The notes below the pieces were generated by a model. It was not told the origin of the DNA and searched no databases. It saw only the letters and a list, made by a program, of their open reading frames with translations. The position numbers and the translations under genes were made by a program. A stretch of DNA of 64,000 nucleotides from JADKBO01 sp965230345 (GTDB lineage Bacteria > Bacteroidota > Bacteroidia > Chitinophagales > Saprospiraceae). The DNA lies in assembly GCA_965230345.1 (NCBI GenBank), contig CBDDKR010000001.1, positions 62,001 to 126,000 on the forward strand. The letters run 5' to 3'. Shown here piece after piece: positions 1 to 9,479 of this stretch (its first letter is position 1; each line of letters starts with the position of its first letter).

Positions 1-2
1 AT

Positions 3-2042
3 GCTGATTCTACAAAACTATTTGATCTTATTGGTGTGGAGTGCTATGATCAATTGGGTAATTCACTTTTTTTTAATTACGTCAGTAATTATAAGAAAAA
101 CAATGAGTTAATACAGAATTCTTCGAGAGTCGATGATAAAATTTATCATCTCCCTATTGGATCCGTCACTTCTATATTTTTTCAAATTAATAATGAGGAA
201 CTGTCATATGGTCCTATAAATCTCATAATAAAGCTTAAGAAAAAGAATAGTGTATCTGATTTAGAATTAGAAGGCAAAAATTATTTGATATATAAAAACA
301 ATGACTTAATCTATAGTTTCTCTAAGGACTTTATTGATATCAATAATATAGAGCCCTCAACCTTGGATGTTGATATAGAGGTTGGAGATATGTCATATGT
401 GGTTTATTCTCCAGGTGGGAATTATAAAATTATCGATTATCATAAGGTCGCTGGAAATATAAAATTAAGTACATTCTTCTCATTGATTTTTATTCTAAGC
501 ATAATTTGGTTGGTGTTTTTGGTGACGCTCAATTCAAGGGTGAAATTTTTATCTGATGAATTCAGTTTCGCATTATTTACACAATCGTCTCTAAGTACAA
601 AAATTCAACTCACTGTTATCACGTTATTTATTATCTCATTTTTAATAATTGGGATGACAACAACGGTCTATTTTAAGGATATAGTTCAGAATAATGATCG
701 ATCCAAATTTAAGACTGAGTTGAAAACGATTATTAACGATGTGCAAAATAAACTTACTGAAACGATAGATACAGAATCCGCTTACAATGTCATGTCAAAG
801 GAGTTCAGTACGTTGGAAAATGTATACAGTAGAAGATTTGCATTTTACAATGAAGAAGGAGACCTGCTGATTCATTCAGACAATTATGAGAATGTCTTTA
901 GAAGGATTCCATTCAAAGTATTAAAGTCATTTTCCCAATTTCCATCTCGATCTTTAAAACTTGTCAGTCAAGAATTAGATAATAATCAGGTGTTGATACC
1001 AATATATCTAACAAAATCCAGTCCATTGGGATACCTTTCTATGAATTATGAATCCGAAAAAAACATCAATAGTGGGATATTTAATCATTTAGGAATCTTA
1101 CTTAACTTGTATGTATTTTTCTTTTTCTTGGCAGGTGCCTTGTCAATAATGATTGCCAATTCAATAACGAAGCCTCTAGCAGAATTAAGAGAGGGCGTAA
1201 AGCGGTTTAAACTAGGACGTAAAAATGAACCCTTGAAGTATCAATCAAATGATGAGTTAGGAGTTTTGATCAAGGAGTACAATAGTATGACTAAACAATT
1301 GGAACACAGTGCAAATATTATTGCTAAAACCGAAAGAGATATGGCTTGGCGTGAAATGGCAAAGCAAGTAGCGCACGAGATCAAAAATCCTCTTACTCCA
1401 ATGAAATTGCATATTCAGCATCTCAAGAATATGTCCAGTTCGTCTCCAGAAAGAGCACAAGAAATGATCGGTAAGGTGTCTTCCACATTGATAGAACAGA
1501 TCAATAATTTATCAAGTATAGCAAGTGAGTTTAGTAATTTTGCCACATTGCCAAAAGCAGACAATAATCGAACTGAACTGAATGAAGTCGTAGAACATGT
1601 CCACGATTTATTTAGAGAAAGGGATGACATGGATATTTTTATGAATGAGCCAATCGATGATCTGATTGTTTTTGCGGATAGAAATCATTTGGTGAGAATA
1701 TTTGTGAATATCATTAAAAATGCGATTCAGTCCATTCCTCAGGGTAAAAGAGGGCGGATAGAAATCGAGTTGTCTAAAGAAATAAATACGGCACAAGTTC
1801 GAATTGCTGATAATGGAGTAGGAATTCCTGAGTCCATGAAGGACAAAATTTTTACACCCAATTTTACTACTAAAAGTTCTGGTACAGGATTAGGTTTGGC
1901 AATATGTGTGAATATGTTGGATACAATGAATGGAAAGATATATTTTACCAGTGAGGAAAATGTTGGAACTCAGTTTTTTATTGAAATACCTATTATGAGA
2001 AACACGAATGAAAATAAAAGTGAAGATATTTATTATGAATAG
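3..2042 (+). CDS. NtrY-like sensor histidine kinase (5' end outside the window)
   Basis: Membrane sensor kinase of a two-component system; it autophosphorylates a histidine and passes phosphate to a response regulator that is not in the window. The frame is open to the window edge, so the N-terminus is missing; a GTG at 36 is only the first internal start-like codon. Hydrophobic segments lie near nt 465-540, 600-675 and 1085-1160, followed by a HAMP linker (ITKPLAELREG). The phospho-acceptor box VAHEIKNPLTPMKL has its His codon at 1374-1376. The ATPase part shows the N box (NIIKNAIQSI), G1 (DNGVGIP), F box (FTPNFTTKSSG) and G2 (GTGLGLAIC). The extra segment between membrane helices is a putative extracytoplasmic sensor. 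The HEIKNPLTP form is characteristic of NtrY-type kinases; the signal sensed cannot be told. Confidence 0.9.
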   Translation, partial: ADSTKLFDLIGVECYDQLGNSLFFNYVSNYKKNNELIQNSSRVDDKIYHLPIGSVTSIFFQINNEELSYGPINLIIKLKKKNSVSDLELEGKNYLIYKNNDLIYSFSKDFIDINNIEPSTLDVDIEVGDMSYVVYSPGGNYKIIDYHKVAGNIKLSTFFSLIFILSIIWLVFLVTLNSRVKFLSDEFSFALFTQSSLSTKIQLTVITLFIISFLIIGMTTTVYFKDIVQNNDRSKFKTELKTIINDVQNKLTETIDTESAYNVMSKEFSTLENVYSRRFAFYNEEGDLLIHSDNYENVFRRIPFKVLKSFSQFPSRSLKLVSQELDNNQVLIPIYLTKSSPLGYLSMNYESEKNINSGIFNHLGILLNLYVFFFFLAGALSIMIANSITKPLAELREGVKRFKLGRKNEPLKYQSNDELGVLIKEYNSMTKQLEHSANIIAKTERDMAWREMAKQVAHEIKNPLTPMKLHIQHLKNMSSSSPERAQEMIGKVSSTLIEQINNLSSIASEFSNFATLPKADNNRTELNEVVEHVHDLFRERDDMDIFMNEPIDDLIVFADRNHLVRIFVNIIKNAIQSIPQGKRGRIEIELSKEINTAQVRIADNGVGIPESMKDKIFTPNFTTKSSGTGLGLAICVNMLDTMNGKIYFTSEENVGTQFFIEIPIMRNTNENKSEDIYYE

Positions 2043-2127
2043 TGGTTTGAGTTGTATTGACGAGACCGGTATAGTTCATAATATTCATTTGATGGGTTAA
2101 TTAATTATCATTGCTAAAATATATCTC

Positions 2128-2637
2128 GTGAACGATAATAAAGAACAAAAATTTCATCTGGTATTTGGTCCACAAGGTGCAGGTAAAACGACTCATTCTA
2201 AAAAGTTAGCTAAAGAATTTGGTGCCGTTGTAATGTCCATTGATGACTGGATGTGGAAACTTTTTGGAGATGATTTGCCTAAATCTATGAATTATAATTG
2301 GATTAAGAAACGGGTAGCAAGGTGTGAAGCTCAGATTTGGTCTGTGTCTAAGCAAATCGTATTATGTGGTGGAAGTGTAATACTTGATCTTGGGTTCATG
2401 AAAGAATCAAGTCGAAATGATTTTATTCGTAAAATACAACACCTCAATGAAGAGGTTAATTTACACTATGTATCGGCTTCTAGGGAAAAACGCAAGGAGA
2501 GGGTCTTAAATAGAAATGTGGAAAAGGGAAGCACTTTTTCCTTTGAAGTAACTTCAGGAATGTTTGATTTTATGGAAGTCGAATTTGAGCCACCTACAAG
2601 TCAAGAACTTGATATTTGTAATATTGTGAAAACGTAA
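2128..2637 (+). CDS. small P-loop ATP-binding protein, predicted kinase (AAA_33/zeta-like)
   Basis: A 169-residue cytosolic nucleotide-binding protein. A Walker A motif (GPQGAGKT, residues 14-21) sits right after the first beta strand, and SIDDW near residue 37 is where small kinases of this group keep the acidic catalytic residue. A basic segment with repeated Arg/Lys (SREKRKERVLNRN) resembles the lid of such kinases. This is the fold of COG0645/AAA_33 kinases, adenylylate-type kinases and zeta toxins; the substrate is unknown. The start is GTG at 2128; a stop at 2098 and the lack of an upstream ATG leave few alternatives. It follows the histidine kinase by 85 bases on the same strand. No antitoxin-like partner is adjacent, so a toxin role is not supported. 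Confidence 0.7.
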   Translation: MNDNKEQKFHLVFGPQGAGKTTHSKKLAKEFGAVVMSIDDWMWKLFGDDLPKSMNYNWIKKRVARCEAQIWSVSKQIVLCGGSVILDLGFMKESSRNDFIRKIQHLNEEVNLHYVSASREKRKERVLNRNVEKGSTFSFEVTSGMFDFMEVEFEPPTSQELDICNIVKT

Positions 2638-2833
2638 TAAGTCGCGCAGGAAGTGAAAATGATGTAATTGGTTTTTCTCTGCTTTAAATCATCAGCAATG
2701 AACCAAATGATAAGTCTTTTGAGATTTATTATAAGACGAGTAAATACTTCTTTTGTGATGACTTATTACGAGATGGTTTGCAGACATCATAAACTAAAGA
2801 AAATGAATGCACTCTCCATTAAATAAAAAAAAA

Positions 2834-2863
2834 GGAGTATCCTGTTAAGGACACTCCCTTTTT
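2834..2863. terminator. bidirectional intrinsic terminator between convergent genes
   Basis: Stem GGAGTATCC (2834-2842) pairs with GGACACTCC (2849-2857) through one G-T wobble around a six-base loop. It is followed by CTTTTT on the plus strand, and the A-run before it gives a T-run on the minus strand. It lies between the plus-strand kinase and the minus-strand secreted protein and can serve both. Confidence 0.75.
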
Positions 2864-2880
2864 ATATCAGTATAATAAAA

Positions 2881-5800
2881 TTACTTTACTACTATAAATC
2901 GTTGAGAAGCAATCTGATTTCCAGACTTTATACTTAAGAAGTACAATCCAGCATCAAATTGACTAACATCAATTGATGTATTGAGATTAGTTATTCCATT
3001 GAAAGTATTACTATAGGTAATTTGTCCTAAAGCATTGGTAATGTAAACATTCAAGTCTTTTTGACCATTTAAAGAAAGATCTAGATTTACATTAATTGAT
3101 GCAGGGTTAGGGCTTAATACAAAATTGTTAACAAACTCTAATCCTTCAATATTTGAAGCACTCTTAACTTCGATTGGGTCTAAGACTACGCTACAATCAT
3201 TTTCATCTGTAAGTGTAGGAGTGTAGAACCCAGCTTCAAGATCTGAAATAGCACTTCCTGTCATTCCATTGTCCCAAGAAACTGAAATTTGTCCTGTTCC
3301 ACCACTTGGTTCAATTGTGATCGAACCATTTGCTTGACCTGCAGATGCATCTGTTGTAGAAGTGTTTAAATTAACAATTTCAGCTGGTTGATTGATTTCA
3401 AAAGAACTCTCAGTAGTACATTCATTCATGTCAGAAACGATTAAATCGTAAGATCCTGCTTCAAGTTCTGTTGTGTTGATATTGTATGTATATGGTCCAA
3501 CTCCACCAGTTACTACTATATCCACCATGCCATCATTGCCACCAAAACAACTAACATCAATTGCATTTACGGTAGAAAGAAGTTCATCTGGTTCTCCAAC
3601 AGTAAAACCTTGCATGATTTCATTACTGTCAGAATCTTTTAAAATCATTGTATATACACCTGGCTCTAGGTCCGATATAGATAATTGATCACTTTGATAA
3701 CCATTTGGTCCCGTCCATGTAATTTCATATGGAGATAGTCCACCTGTAGGAGAAACATCTATTTGTCCATTGCTATCACCAAAACACAACACATCACTGG
3801 TGCTCGATTGTAAACTCATAATGGTTACAAACTGGATATCTTGACAAATTTGGTTTGGTCCACACTCATTTTCTACGTTTACACAAATTGTATAAATTCC
3901 AGTTTCGTCAAAGTCAACCTGAACGGTATCACCTTGTGCTGTTTCACCATTTCCTAAGTCCCAAGTTACATTGCCATCAAAATTTAATGAAGTATTGTTA
4001 AGTGTTAGTGATCCAGGTGTAGCATCAAAGTCAAATGATGCCATTGGAAGAGATACATCAGCTGTAACATCAATAGTAACTTGCGATGTACATGAATTAC
4101 TGGTATTGGTGACTGACATTACATATGATCCACCTTGATCTACAGTTGGAGTAAGCGTATTTTCACCGTCTACAATGTTACCATTAGAAGTTGTCCAAAC
4201 AATCGTATGTCCCATAATGTCTCCTACTAAACTTCCTTCCAACATTATTTGAGGAGTTGTACAGGTAATCATTTCAGGTGTTGCAATCGAAGTTTGTGGT
4301 AGGTCAGCAGACTGAGTAACACTAGATGTGTCTGTTGCAGAACATCCATTGGCTCCAGTTGCTGTAGCAACGTACATGCCCGCTGCTGTAACCATAATAC
4401 AACTATCCGTAACTGTGCCATCAGGAGTACTCCAAGAAATAGTAGATCCAGCTCCATAAGAAGCACAAATTTGTACATCGGTTGTAGAACATGTTAATTC
4501 CGCATCTGAAGCAGAAACACTTGGTTTAGCATAATCTGAAGGCACTACAACTTCAGACGTTGTTACACATCCATTAGTCGAATTTGTTACTGCAAGAGTA
4601 TAAGTACCAGCTTGATCAACAGTTGGAGTTAAAGTAGTTTCATCGCTTACAATATTTCCATCCATTGTTGTCCATAGGTAAGTATAATCACTCCCTGTAT
4701 CTGAACTACTACCATCTAATACAATAGATGTTACATTACAAGTTAAAGTAGAAGCTTGTCCAGCATCAGCATTAGGTGGAGAAACTAGCTCAACAACAGA
4801 GTCCGAAGATTCTTCCGAACATCCATAAGAACTATTCGTTACTACCAATTTATAGTCACCAGGCTGATCTACGGTGATGTCTATTTGTGTTGGATCAGAT
4901 GTGATATTTCCATTAGTGGTTGTCCACATGTAATCATATCCAGAACCTGTAGAAGACCCGGAGCCAGATACAGTGACAGAATTATTTGAACAATCTAAGT
5001 CACCTTGAGCACTTGCTACGGCAGTAGGAACGCCAACAAGTTGAACTTCGAACTGGTCATTGTAGATACATCCGTTAGCATCTGTATGAATATAATCATA
5101 TGTTCCAGCCGTAAGGTCAAAGAAATTATCTACTGGCTCAGGTCCATTGCCTATATCGAAGTAATGAGGAGCTGTTCCCCCACTAGGAACTAAGAATACC
5201 TCTCCATTTCCAAGTCCACAAGCATCATCTGTTACAATAGAATAAGAAAAAAGTATCTCTGGTTCATCAATGGTTACTTCAAATTCTTCAGTACATCCTT
5301 CAGCGTCAGTGATTGAGACAGTGTGGTCACCTGCTGGAAGCCCTGAGATATAAGATCCAGTGGTTCCATTTTCCCACTCGTAGCTATAACCATAATTACC
5401 GTCTACGCCTTCAACTTCCGCTTCTCCAGACCAATTGCCGTTACAATCAACATTAAGAAGTGAAACTATATTCATACCTAGAGGAGCTCCAGAAAAAGGA
5501 CCATCTACAGTATATTGTCTTTCAATGTAATATCCATTACCATCGGAGATGGTTACAGTATAAATTCCTTCACTTAAATCAGAAATAATGCTTCCAGAGG
5601 CACCATTGTCCCAATTGTAAGATAAGCTACCAGAGCCACCCGTTGCTAAAATTTCAATCGAACCATTATTCCCACAAGTAGAAGGAGTGATGTTGGCAGT
5701 AGCTTCAAGTGCAAAAGACTCCAAAAGCCAACTCTCCCAAGTAGAATAACTTGCTTGACCTACTTCCCATGTTCTTCGATCTGGAGAGATACCATAAATC

Positions 5801-6246
5801 GTAGGATAGTAAGTGACATTATAGTCTGATCTAACAGAAAGGTCAGGACCAATTAGGTCGATGATTGGATAGGGTGTTCCTGTTACCCAATCACCTTGCG
5901 TTCCTCCGCTACAACCAGCAGAACCATAAAGGCAATTTGTGTTTGTACTTCCATCAGCTTCGATGTAAAATACTCTAATTTCATCCGTTCCAGAAGGTCC
6001 ATAATCATGATAAAGATCTTCCATGATTCCACTAGTGTGATAGCTCCAACAAGGACCACACCACGTTGCGGAGAAGTCAATAATTACGGGCATGCCAGCA
6101 TCTAGATGAGTGTAAAGGTTATGAGTAGTCCCATTTAAATCTGTAAGGGTCCAATCTTCGGCATAGGAACCATCTGGTAACGCTGCATAAGCATTTTGCC
6201 ACCCGAATAGCAATAATGCAAAGAATAAGAGTAGGTTTTTTTTCAT
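2881..6246 (-). CDS. secreted thioredoxin-fold protein with SprB/PKD-type repeats and T9SS sorting tail
   Basis: A large extracellular protein of 1121 residues. A signal peptide (residues 1-21, hydrophobic, ending NAYA) is followed by a thioredoxin/TlpA-like domain with the redox motif WCGPC at 62-66. From about residue 185 onward there are many repeats: SprB-type units with phrases such as GSIEI..GGSG, LSYNWDNG and AGTYTL..T, alternating with PKD-like immunoglobulin folds rich in paired cysteines (CS..., CT...). The end (SPNPA ... QRFIVVK) is a type A T9SS sorting domain that is normally removed at the cell surface. Family knowledge predicts outer-membrane export and surface attachment. The CxxC domain suggests a disulfide reductase or isomerase working outside the cell, which is inference. 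A possible minus-strand -7 box TACTTTTG lies at 6402-6409. Confidence 0.88.
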   Translation of the reverse strand: MKKNLLLFFALLLFGWQNAYAALPDGSYAEDWTLTDLNGTTHNLYTHLDAGMPVIIDFSATWCGPCWSYHTSGIMEDLYHDYGPSGTDEIRVFYIEADGSTNTNCLYGSAGCSGGTQGDWVTGTPYPIIDLIGPDLSVRSDYNVTYYPTIYGISPDRRTWEVGQASYSTWESWLLESFALEATANITPSTCGNNGSIEILATGGSGSLSYNWDNGASGSIISDLSEGIYTVTISDGNGYYIERQYTVDGPFSGAPLGMNIVSLLNVDCNGNWSGEAEVEGVDGNYGYSYEWENGTTGSYISGLPAGDHTVSITDAEGCTEEFEVTIDEPEILFSYSIVTDDACGLGNGEVFLVPSGGTAPHYFDIGNGPEPVDNFFDLTAGTYDYIHTDANGCIYNDQFEVQLVGVPTAVASAQGDLDCSNNSVTVSGSGSSTGSGYDYMWTTTNGNITSDPTQIDITVDQPGDYKLVVTNSSYGCSEESSDSVVELVSPPNADAGQASTLTCNVTSIVLDGSSSDTGSDYTYLWTTMDGNIVSDETTLTPTVDQAGTYTLAVTNSTNGCVTTSEVVVPSDYAKPSVSASDAELTCSTTDVQICASYGAGSTISWSTPDGTVTDSCIMVTAAGMYVATATGANGCSATDTSSVTQSADLPQTSIATPEMITCTTPQIMLEGSLVGDIMGHTIVWTTSNGNIVDGENTLTPTVDQGGSYVMSVTNTSNSCTSQVTIDVTADVSLPMASFDFDATPGSLTLNNTSLNFDGNVTWDLGNGETAQGDTVQVDFDETGIYTICVNVENECGPNQICQDIQFVTIMSLQSSTSDVLCFGDSNGQIDVSPTGGLSPYEITWTGPNGYQSDQLSISDLEPGVYTMILKDSDSNEIMQGFTVGEPDELLSTVNAIDVSCFGGNDGMVDIVVTGGVGPYTYNINTTELEAGSYDLIVSDMNECTTESSFEINQPAEIVNLNTSTTDASAGQANGSITIEPSGGTGQISVSWDNGMTGSAISDLEAGFYTPTLTDENDCSVVLDPIEVKSASNIEGLEFVNNFVLSPNPASINVNLDLSLNGQKDLNVYITNALGQITYSNTFNGITNLNTSIDVSQFDAGLYFLSIKSGNQIASQRFIVVK

Positions 6247-6783
6247 TTTTTAATGTTTGATTAAAGAAAGTAGTATTAGGTCATTTGTGCCATTAAATGC
6301 TGGTAATCTTATTGCAGATAAATCTTAAATTTTTGTAGATCAAAACTTTAACAAAAAATCAATTATGTAAAGCATAAATTACAAGTCTATAGCACTAAAC
6401 TCAAAAGTAATAAAAGAATTTAATTTTTTAAAATAATCGTAATGTTGATTTAATGTAGGTTGTACTTGTTTTTTGAAGACTTTATGGCATGTTTAGTGTT
6501 GTGAAGAGAAATCTTTCATGGCTTGGTGAGAAAATATTATTTTGTATTATGACGCTTGACAATATTCTTTGGTAATATGACGTATTATTAAATATTCCGC
6601 TCTTCGTTTTAGCAAATTTCTTTGATCATTGACTGATCAAGATTTGTTGAGATTTTACTCTAAATATTTCTGTAGAAAGATTGTTCAACGTTCTGTTGTG
6701 TCTATGGATTATAAATATTGGATAATCAGTAGTTTTTATATACTTATAAAAAGTAATATTTTTGTGTATTAATATTGTGAAGC
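6247..6783. other. 537-base divergent intergenic region
   Basis: An AT-rich stretch between the divergent secreted thioredoxin-like gene and the PBP gene. It holds a candidate minus-strand -7 box (6402-6409), the plus-strand -7 box of the PBP gene (6757-6764) and a perfect inverted repeat TTGATCA-N5-TGATCAA (6622-6640) that could be an operator. No open frame with a convincing start and no tRNA-like fold was seen. Confidence 0.5.
6757..6764 (+). promoter_or_regulatory. -7 promoter box (TATTTTTG)
   Basis: Matches the Bacteroidota TAnnTTTG element 19 bases before the PBP start codon. No clear TTTG -33 element is seen at the usual spacing, so support rests on the -7 box and its position. Confidence 0.45.
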
Positions 6784-9273
6784 ATGGGTTCGAAAAAGAA
6801 AAAAGTTGAAGATGTAGTCAAGATCAATTGGGTTAAAATGATATGGATAGGAGTTTTAACCTTCTTAATATTGACGGGTTTAATATTCTTATTTATTTCC
6901 AAATTTTTACTACCAGATACGAGTGAATTGGAGAGGCCAAAATATGATTTGGCTACTCAAGTCCTTTCTTCGGATGGGAAGGTGATTGGAAAGGCTTATA
7001 CCCAAAATAGAGAATGGTTGTCTTTTGATGAGATTAATCCCAATTTGGTTAATGCATTAGTTGCTGTGGAAGATGAACGTTTTTTTGAACACAGCGGAAT
7101 TGATATTCGCGGCTTAGGTCGAGCTTTTTTCTACTTTGGCAAGAATGGCGGAGCAAGCACGATAACACAGCAATTAGCAAAACAGTTTTTTACTAAAAGA
7201 TCGAGAACATTTGTTAAGCGTGTATGGCAAAAATTAAAGGAATGGGTAATTGCAGTAGAATTTGAAAAGAGATACACGAAAGGTGAAATCATAGCAATGT
7301 ATCTCAATAAATATGATTTTATCTATGAATCTATTGGTGTTGCTACAGCTGCAAAAACATACTTTGGAAAAGATCAAAAAGACTTAACCATCGATGAAGC
7401 CGCCGTTTTAGTTGGAATGTTGAAAAGTCCAACATTGTATAATCCAAAGAGGAATATGGAGCGAGCGGTAAAGAGAAAAGGTATAGTCTTGAATCAAATG
7501 TTTCGCAATAAATTTATTACTCAAGGTGAATTAGATAAATTGAAACAAAAACCTATAGATCTGAGTAATTTCAAAAGAGATGTTCATTACGATAATGCTG
7601 CTCCATACTTTAATGCTGAGTTGATTAAGACAGTGAAGAAAATTCTTAATTCGGGAGAAATTAGTAAACCCGATGGATCAAAGTATAATGTCTATACTGA
7701 CGGACTTAAAATTTATTCTACGTTAGATTCTAGGATTCAAGAGTATGCGAATCAAAGTATGAGGCAACATATGGCTCATCAGCAAGAAAAATACTTCAAG
7801 GTGTGGAAAAATCGTGATCCATGGTTATACAATAATGAAGGTAGAGCATCAAAACAAGAGATTAAGGATAGGGAACGTCAGTTGCAAAGAGACATAAGGT
7901 CTAGTGAACGATTTAAGAAGCTTCGTACAAGTTATTTGAGTAAGGTCAGCAATAAGATATACGATGAAATCCCAGGCAGTACCTTAAGTGATACAGATAT
8001 TTTTAGATTATTTAATGCGGAAAAGAATTCAAAGTTTATAGCAACTGGAGCTAAAAAGAAACAGTTTTCTAAGGAAAAAGCGGCAATGTATCAGGATATT
8101 CTGGACTCCAAGTATTGGTCAGAATTAAAGAAACAATGGCAAAGTCTTCGTGCTCGAAGTAAGAAGGTTTTTAATAGTCCAGTTAGCATGAAGATTTATG
8201 ATTACAAAACGGGTAATGACAAAAAAGTAAAGTTGTCTCCACGGGATTCGATAAAGTATCATCAGCAAATTCTGCAAATAGGTTCAGTCGTGTTAGATTC
8301 AAAATCTGGAGACGTAAAAGCTTGGGTTGGAGGGGTGAAGTATAAGCATTTTCAATATGACCATGTGACATCCAATCGTCAAGTAGGGTCTACTTTTAAA
8401 CCATTTATATATGGCACAGCAATTATTGATTTGGCGTTGAGTCCATGCTCGAAATTCCAAGATATTAAAACATGTATTCCTGCAGGTGATCCTAAGTTTG
8501 GGTTAATGAAAACATGGTGTCCGAAAAATTCCAATAATATATATAGTAATGAATTGATGACAATGAGAAGGGCACTTCAAAAGTCTACAAATACGGTGTC
8601 AGTACAACTCATAAAAGAAATTGGTAATGTAGAGCGAGTTCGTGATTTTGTTGGAAATATTGGCATTAATAAAAAAAGAATCCCTAGTGCCCCGTCTATT
8701 TGTCTAGGAACTCCAGCACTTTCTGTATTGGATATGGCTGGTTCGTACACCGCTTTTGCAAATAATGGTACTTATAGTAAACCTAGATTGATTAGCCGCA
8801 TTGAGGATAAAAATGGTAAGATTATTTATGAAAGTGTTCCTGAGCAGAAAAAGGCGATCAATCCAGCATTTAATTTTGTAATTGTCGATCTACTAAAATC
8901 TGTAGTACAAGGTCATCAAAGTAGATATAATAGCACTATTGCTGGAAAGACTGGAACTACGGATGACTACCGAGATGGTTGGTTTGTTGGGTTTACTCCA
9001 AATCTGATTATTTCTACATGGGTTGGTGGTGAAAGAGAGATCGTACATTTTTCTCGCCTAGGTGATGGGGCTGGTTCTCAAATGGCTCGACCAATGTTTT
9101 TCTCATTATTATCCAAAATTGAAAAAGACAACTCTCTAGGTTACGATTACAGCCTTGAATTCGAAGAACCAACGTCTCCTATTGTGGAATTGGATTGCAG
9201 CAAATATGATGATATAATAAAACAGGATTCAATTCAAGATTCGATCGATGAACAATTCGATGAAGAATTTTAG
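6784..9273 (+). CDS. mrcA: penicillin-binding protein 1A, bifunctional transglycosylase/transpeptidase
   Basis: Polymerises and cross-links peptidoglycan on the outer face of the inner membrane. A short basic cytosolic tail and one transmembrane anchor (residues 19-43) are followed by the GT51 glycosyltransferase domain, with EDERFFEH at 96-103 (catalytic Glu) and GGASTITQQLAK at 122-133. The transpeptidase domain has the SxxK motif STFK with nucleophile Ser536, the STN motif at 601-603 and KTGT at 722-725. Length (829 residues) is normal for class A PBPs of this phylum. Between the two catalytic domains lies a Lys/Arg-rich, probably helical insert (about residues 330-480). The C-terminus is strongly acidic (DSIQDSIDEQFDEEF). 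It is a single-gene unit; the neighbours do not add information. Confidence 0.95.
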   Translation: MGSKKKKVEDVVKINWVKMIWIGVLTFLILTGLIFLFISKFLLPDTSELERPKYDLATQVLSSDGKVIGKAYTQNREWLSFDEINPNLVNALVAVEDERFFEHSGIDIRGLGRAFFYFGKNGGASTITQQLAKQFFTKRSRTFVKRVWQKLKEWVIAVEFEKRYTKGEIIAMYLNKYDFIYESIGVATAAKTYFGKDQKDLTIDEAAVLVGMLKSPTLYNPKRNMERAVKRKGIVLNQMFRNKFITQGELDKLKQKPIDLSNFKRDVHYDNAAPYFNAELIKTVKKILNSGEISKPDGSKYNVYTDGLKIYSTLDSRIQEYANQSMRQHMAHQQEKYFKVWKNRDPWLYNNEGRASKQEIKDRERQLQRDIRSSERFKKLRTSYLSKVSNKIYDEIPGSTLSDTDIFRLFNAEKNSKFIATGAKKKQFSKEKAAMYQDILDSKYWSELKKQWQSLRARSKKVFNSPVSMKIYDYKTGNDKKVKLSPRDSIKYHQQILQIGSVVLDSKSGDVKAWVGGVKYKHFQYDHVTSNRQVGSTFKPFIYGTAIIDLALSPCSKFQDIKTCIPAGDPKFGLMKTWCPKNSNNIYSNELMTMRRALQKSTNTVSVQLIKEIGNVERVRDFVGNIGINKKRIPSAPSICLGTPALSVLDMAGSYTAFANNGTYSKPRLISRIEDKNGKIIYESVPEQKKAINPAFNFVIVDLLKSVVQGHQSRYNSTIAGKTGTTDDYRDGWFVGFTPNLIISTWVGGEREIVHFSRLGDGAGSQMARPMFFSLLSKIEKDNSLGYDYSLEFEEPTSPIVELDCSKYDDIIKQDSIQDSIDEQFDEEF

Positions 9274-9282
9274 TAATGGAGT

Positions 9283-9393
9283 AAAAAAAGACAGGGTATC
9301 ATTACGATACCCTGCATAACCCCAAAAAACCAATTGAAAACTTCTTTAATGCAATTAATTCTGCATTGTTTTCTTTAATTTCTATAACGTTTA
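9283..9393 (-). ncRNA. putative small RNA, unit 1 of a three-unit tandem array
   Basis: On the minus strand, a perfect -7 box (TATATTTG, 9399-9406) precedes about 110 nt with this order: a 5' hairpin (TGCATT 9362-9367 with AATGCA 9348-9353), a conserved core (minus-strand GTTTTCAATTGGTTTTTTGG, 9322-9341), and a perfect 9-bp terminator stem (9292-9300 with 9306-9314) followed by a seven-T run (9283-9289). GTTTTC of the core can also pair with GAAAAC just upstream (9368-9373 on the plus strand). The hairpin has no T-run on the plus strand, so it is not the terminator of the preceding PBP gene. No ATG-initiated frame spans the core. Function unknown; the RNA call is inferred from promoter, terminator and repetition. 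Confidence 0.55.
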
Positions 9394-9398
9394 GGTCG

Positions 9399-9406
9399 CA
9401 AATATA
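9399..9406 (-). promoter_or_regulatory. -7 promoter box of small-RNA unit 1 (TATATTTG)
   Basis: Exact TAnnTTTG match on the minus strand, 57 bases before the conserved core. The equivalent box of unit 2 (TAATCTTTG, 9818-9826, with a three-base spacer) lies 56 bases before its core. Both are followed by CG. Confidence 0.5.
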
Positions 9407-9479
9407 GTCTTTTGTTTTTTCTAAAAAAATATTTTTTCAGAAATAAAACCCATGGTTAAATTATTAGTTAGTCAATTTA

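Noticed and set aside
2128..2637. Zeta-like P-loop kinase as part of a toxin-antitoxin pair
   Set aside because: No small antitoxin frame is adjacent and the family is broad; no support beyond the P-loop.
2662..2678. AATTGGTTTTT on the plus strand after the P-loop kinase gene, resembling part of the small-RNA core
   Set aside because: Only 11 bases match, GTTTTC is missing and no terminator follows directly, so it is not counted as a fourth unit.
2758..2826. Possible 22-codon plus-strand frame before the terminator at 2834
   Set aside because: Too short, no conserved feature, no promoter; cannot be supported.
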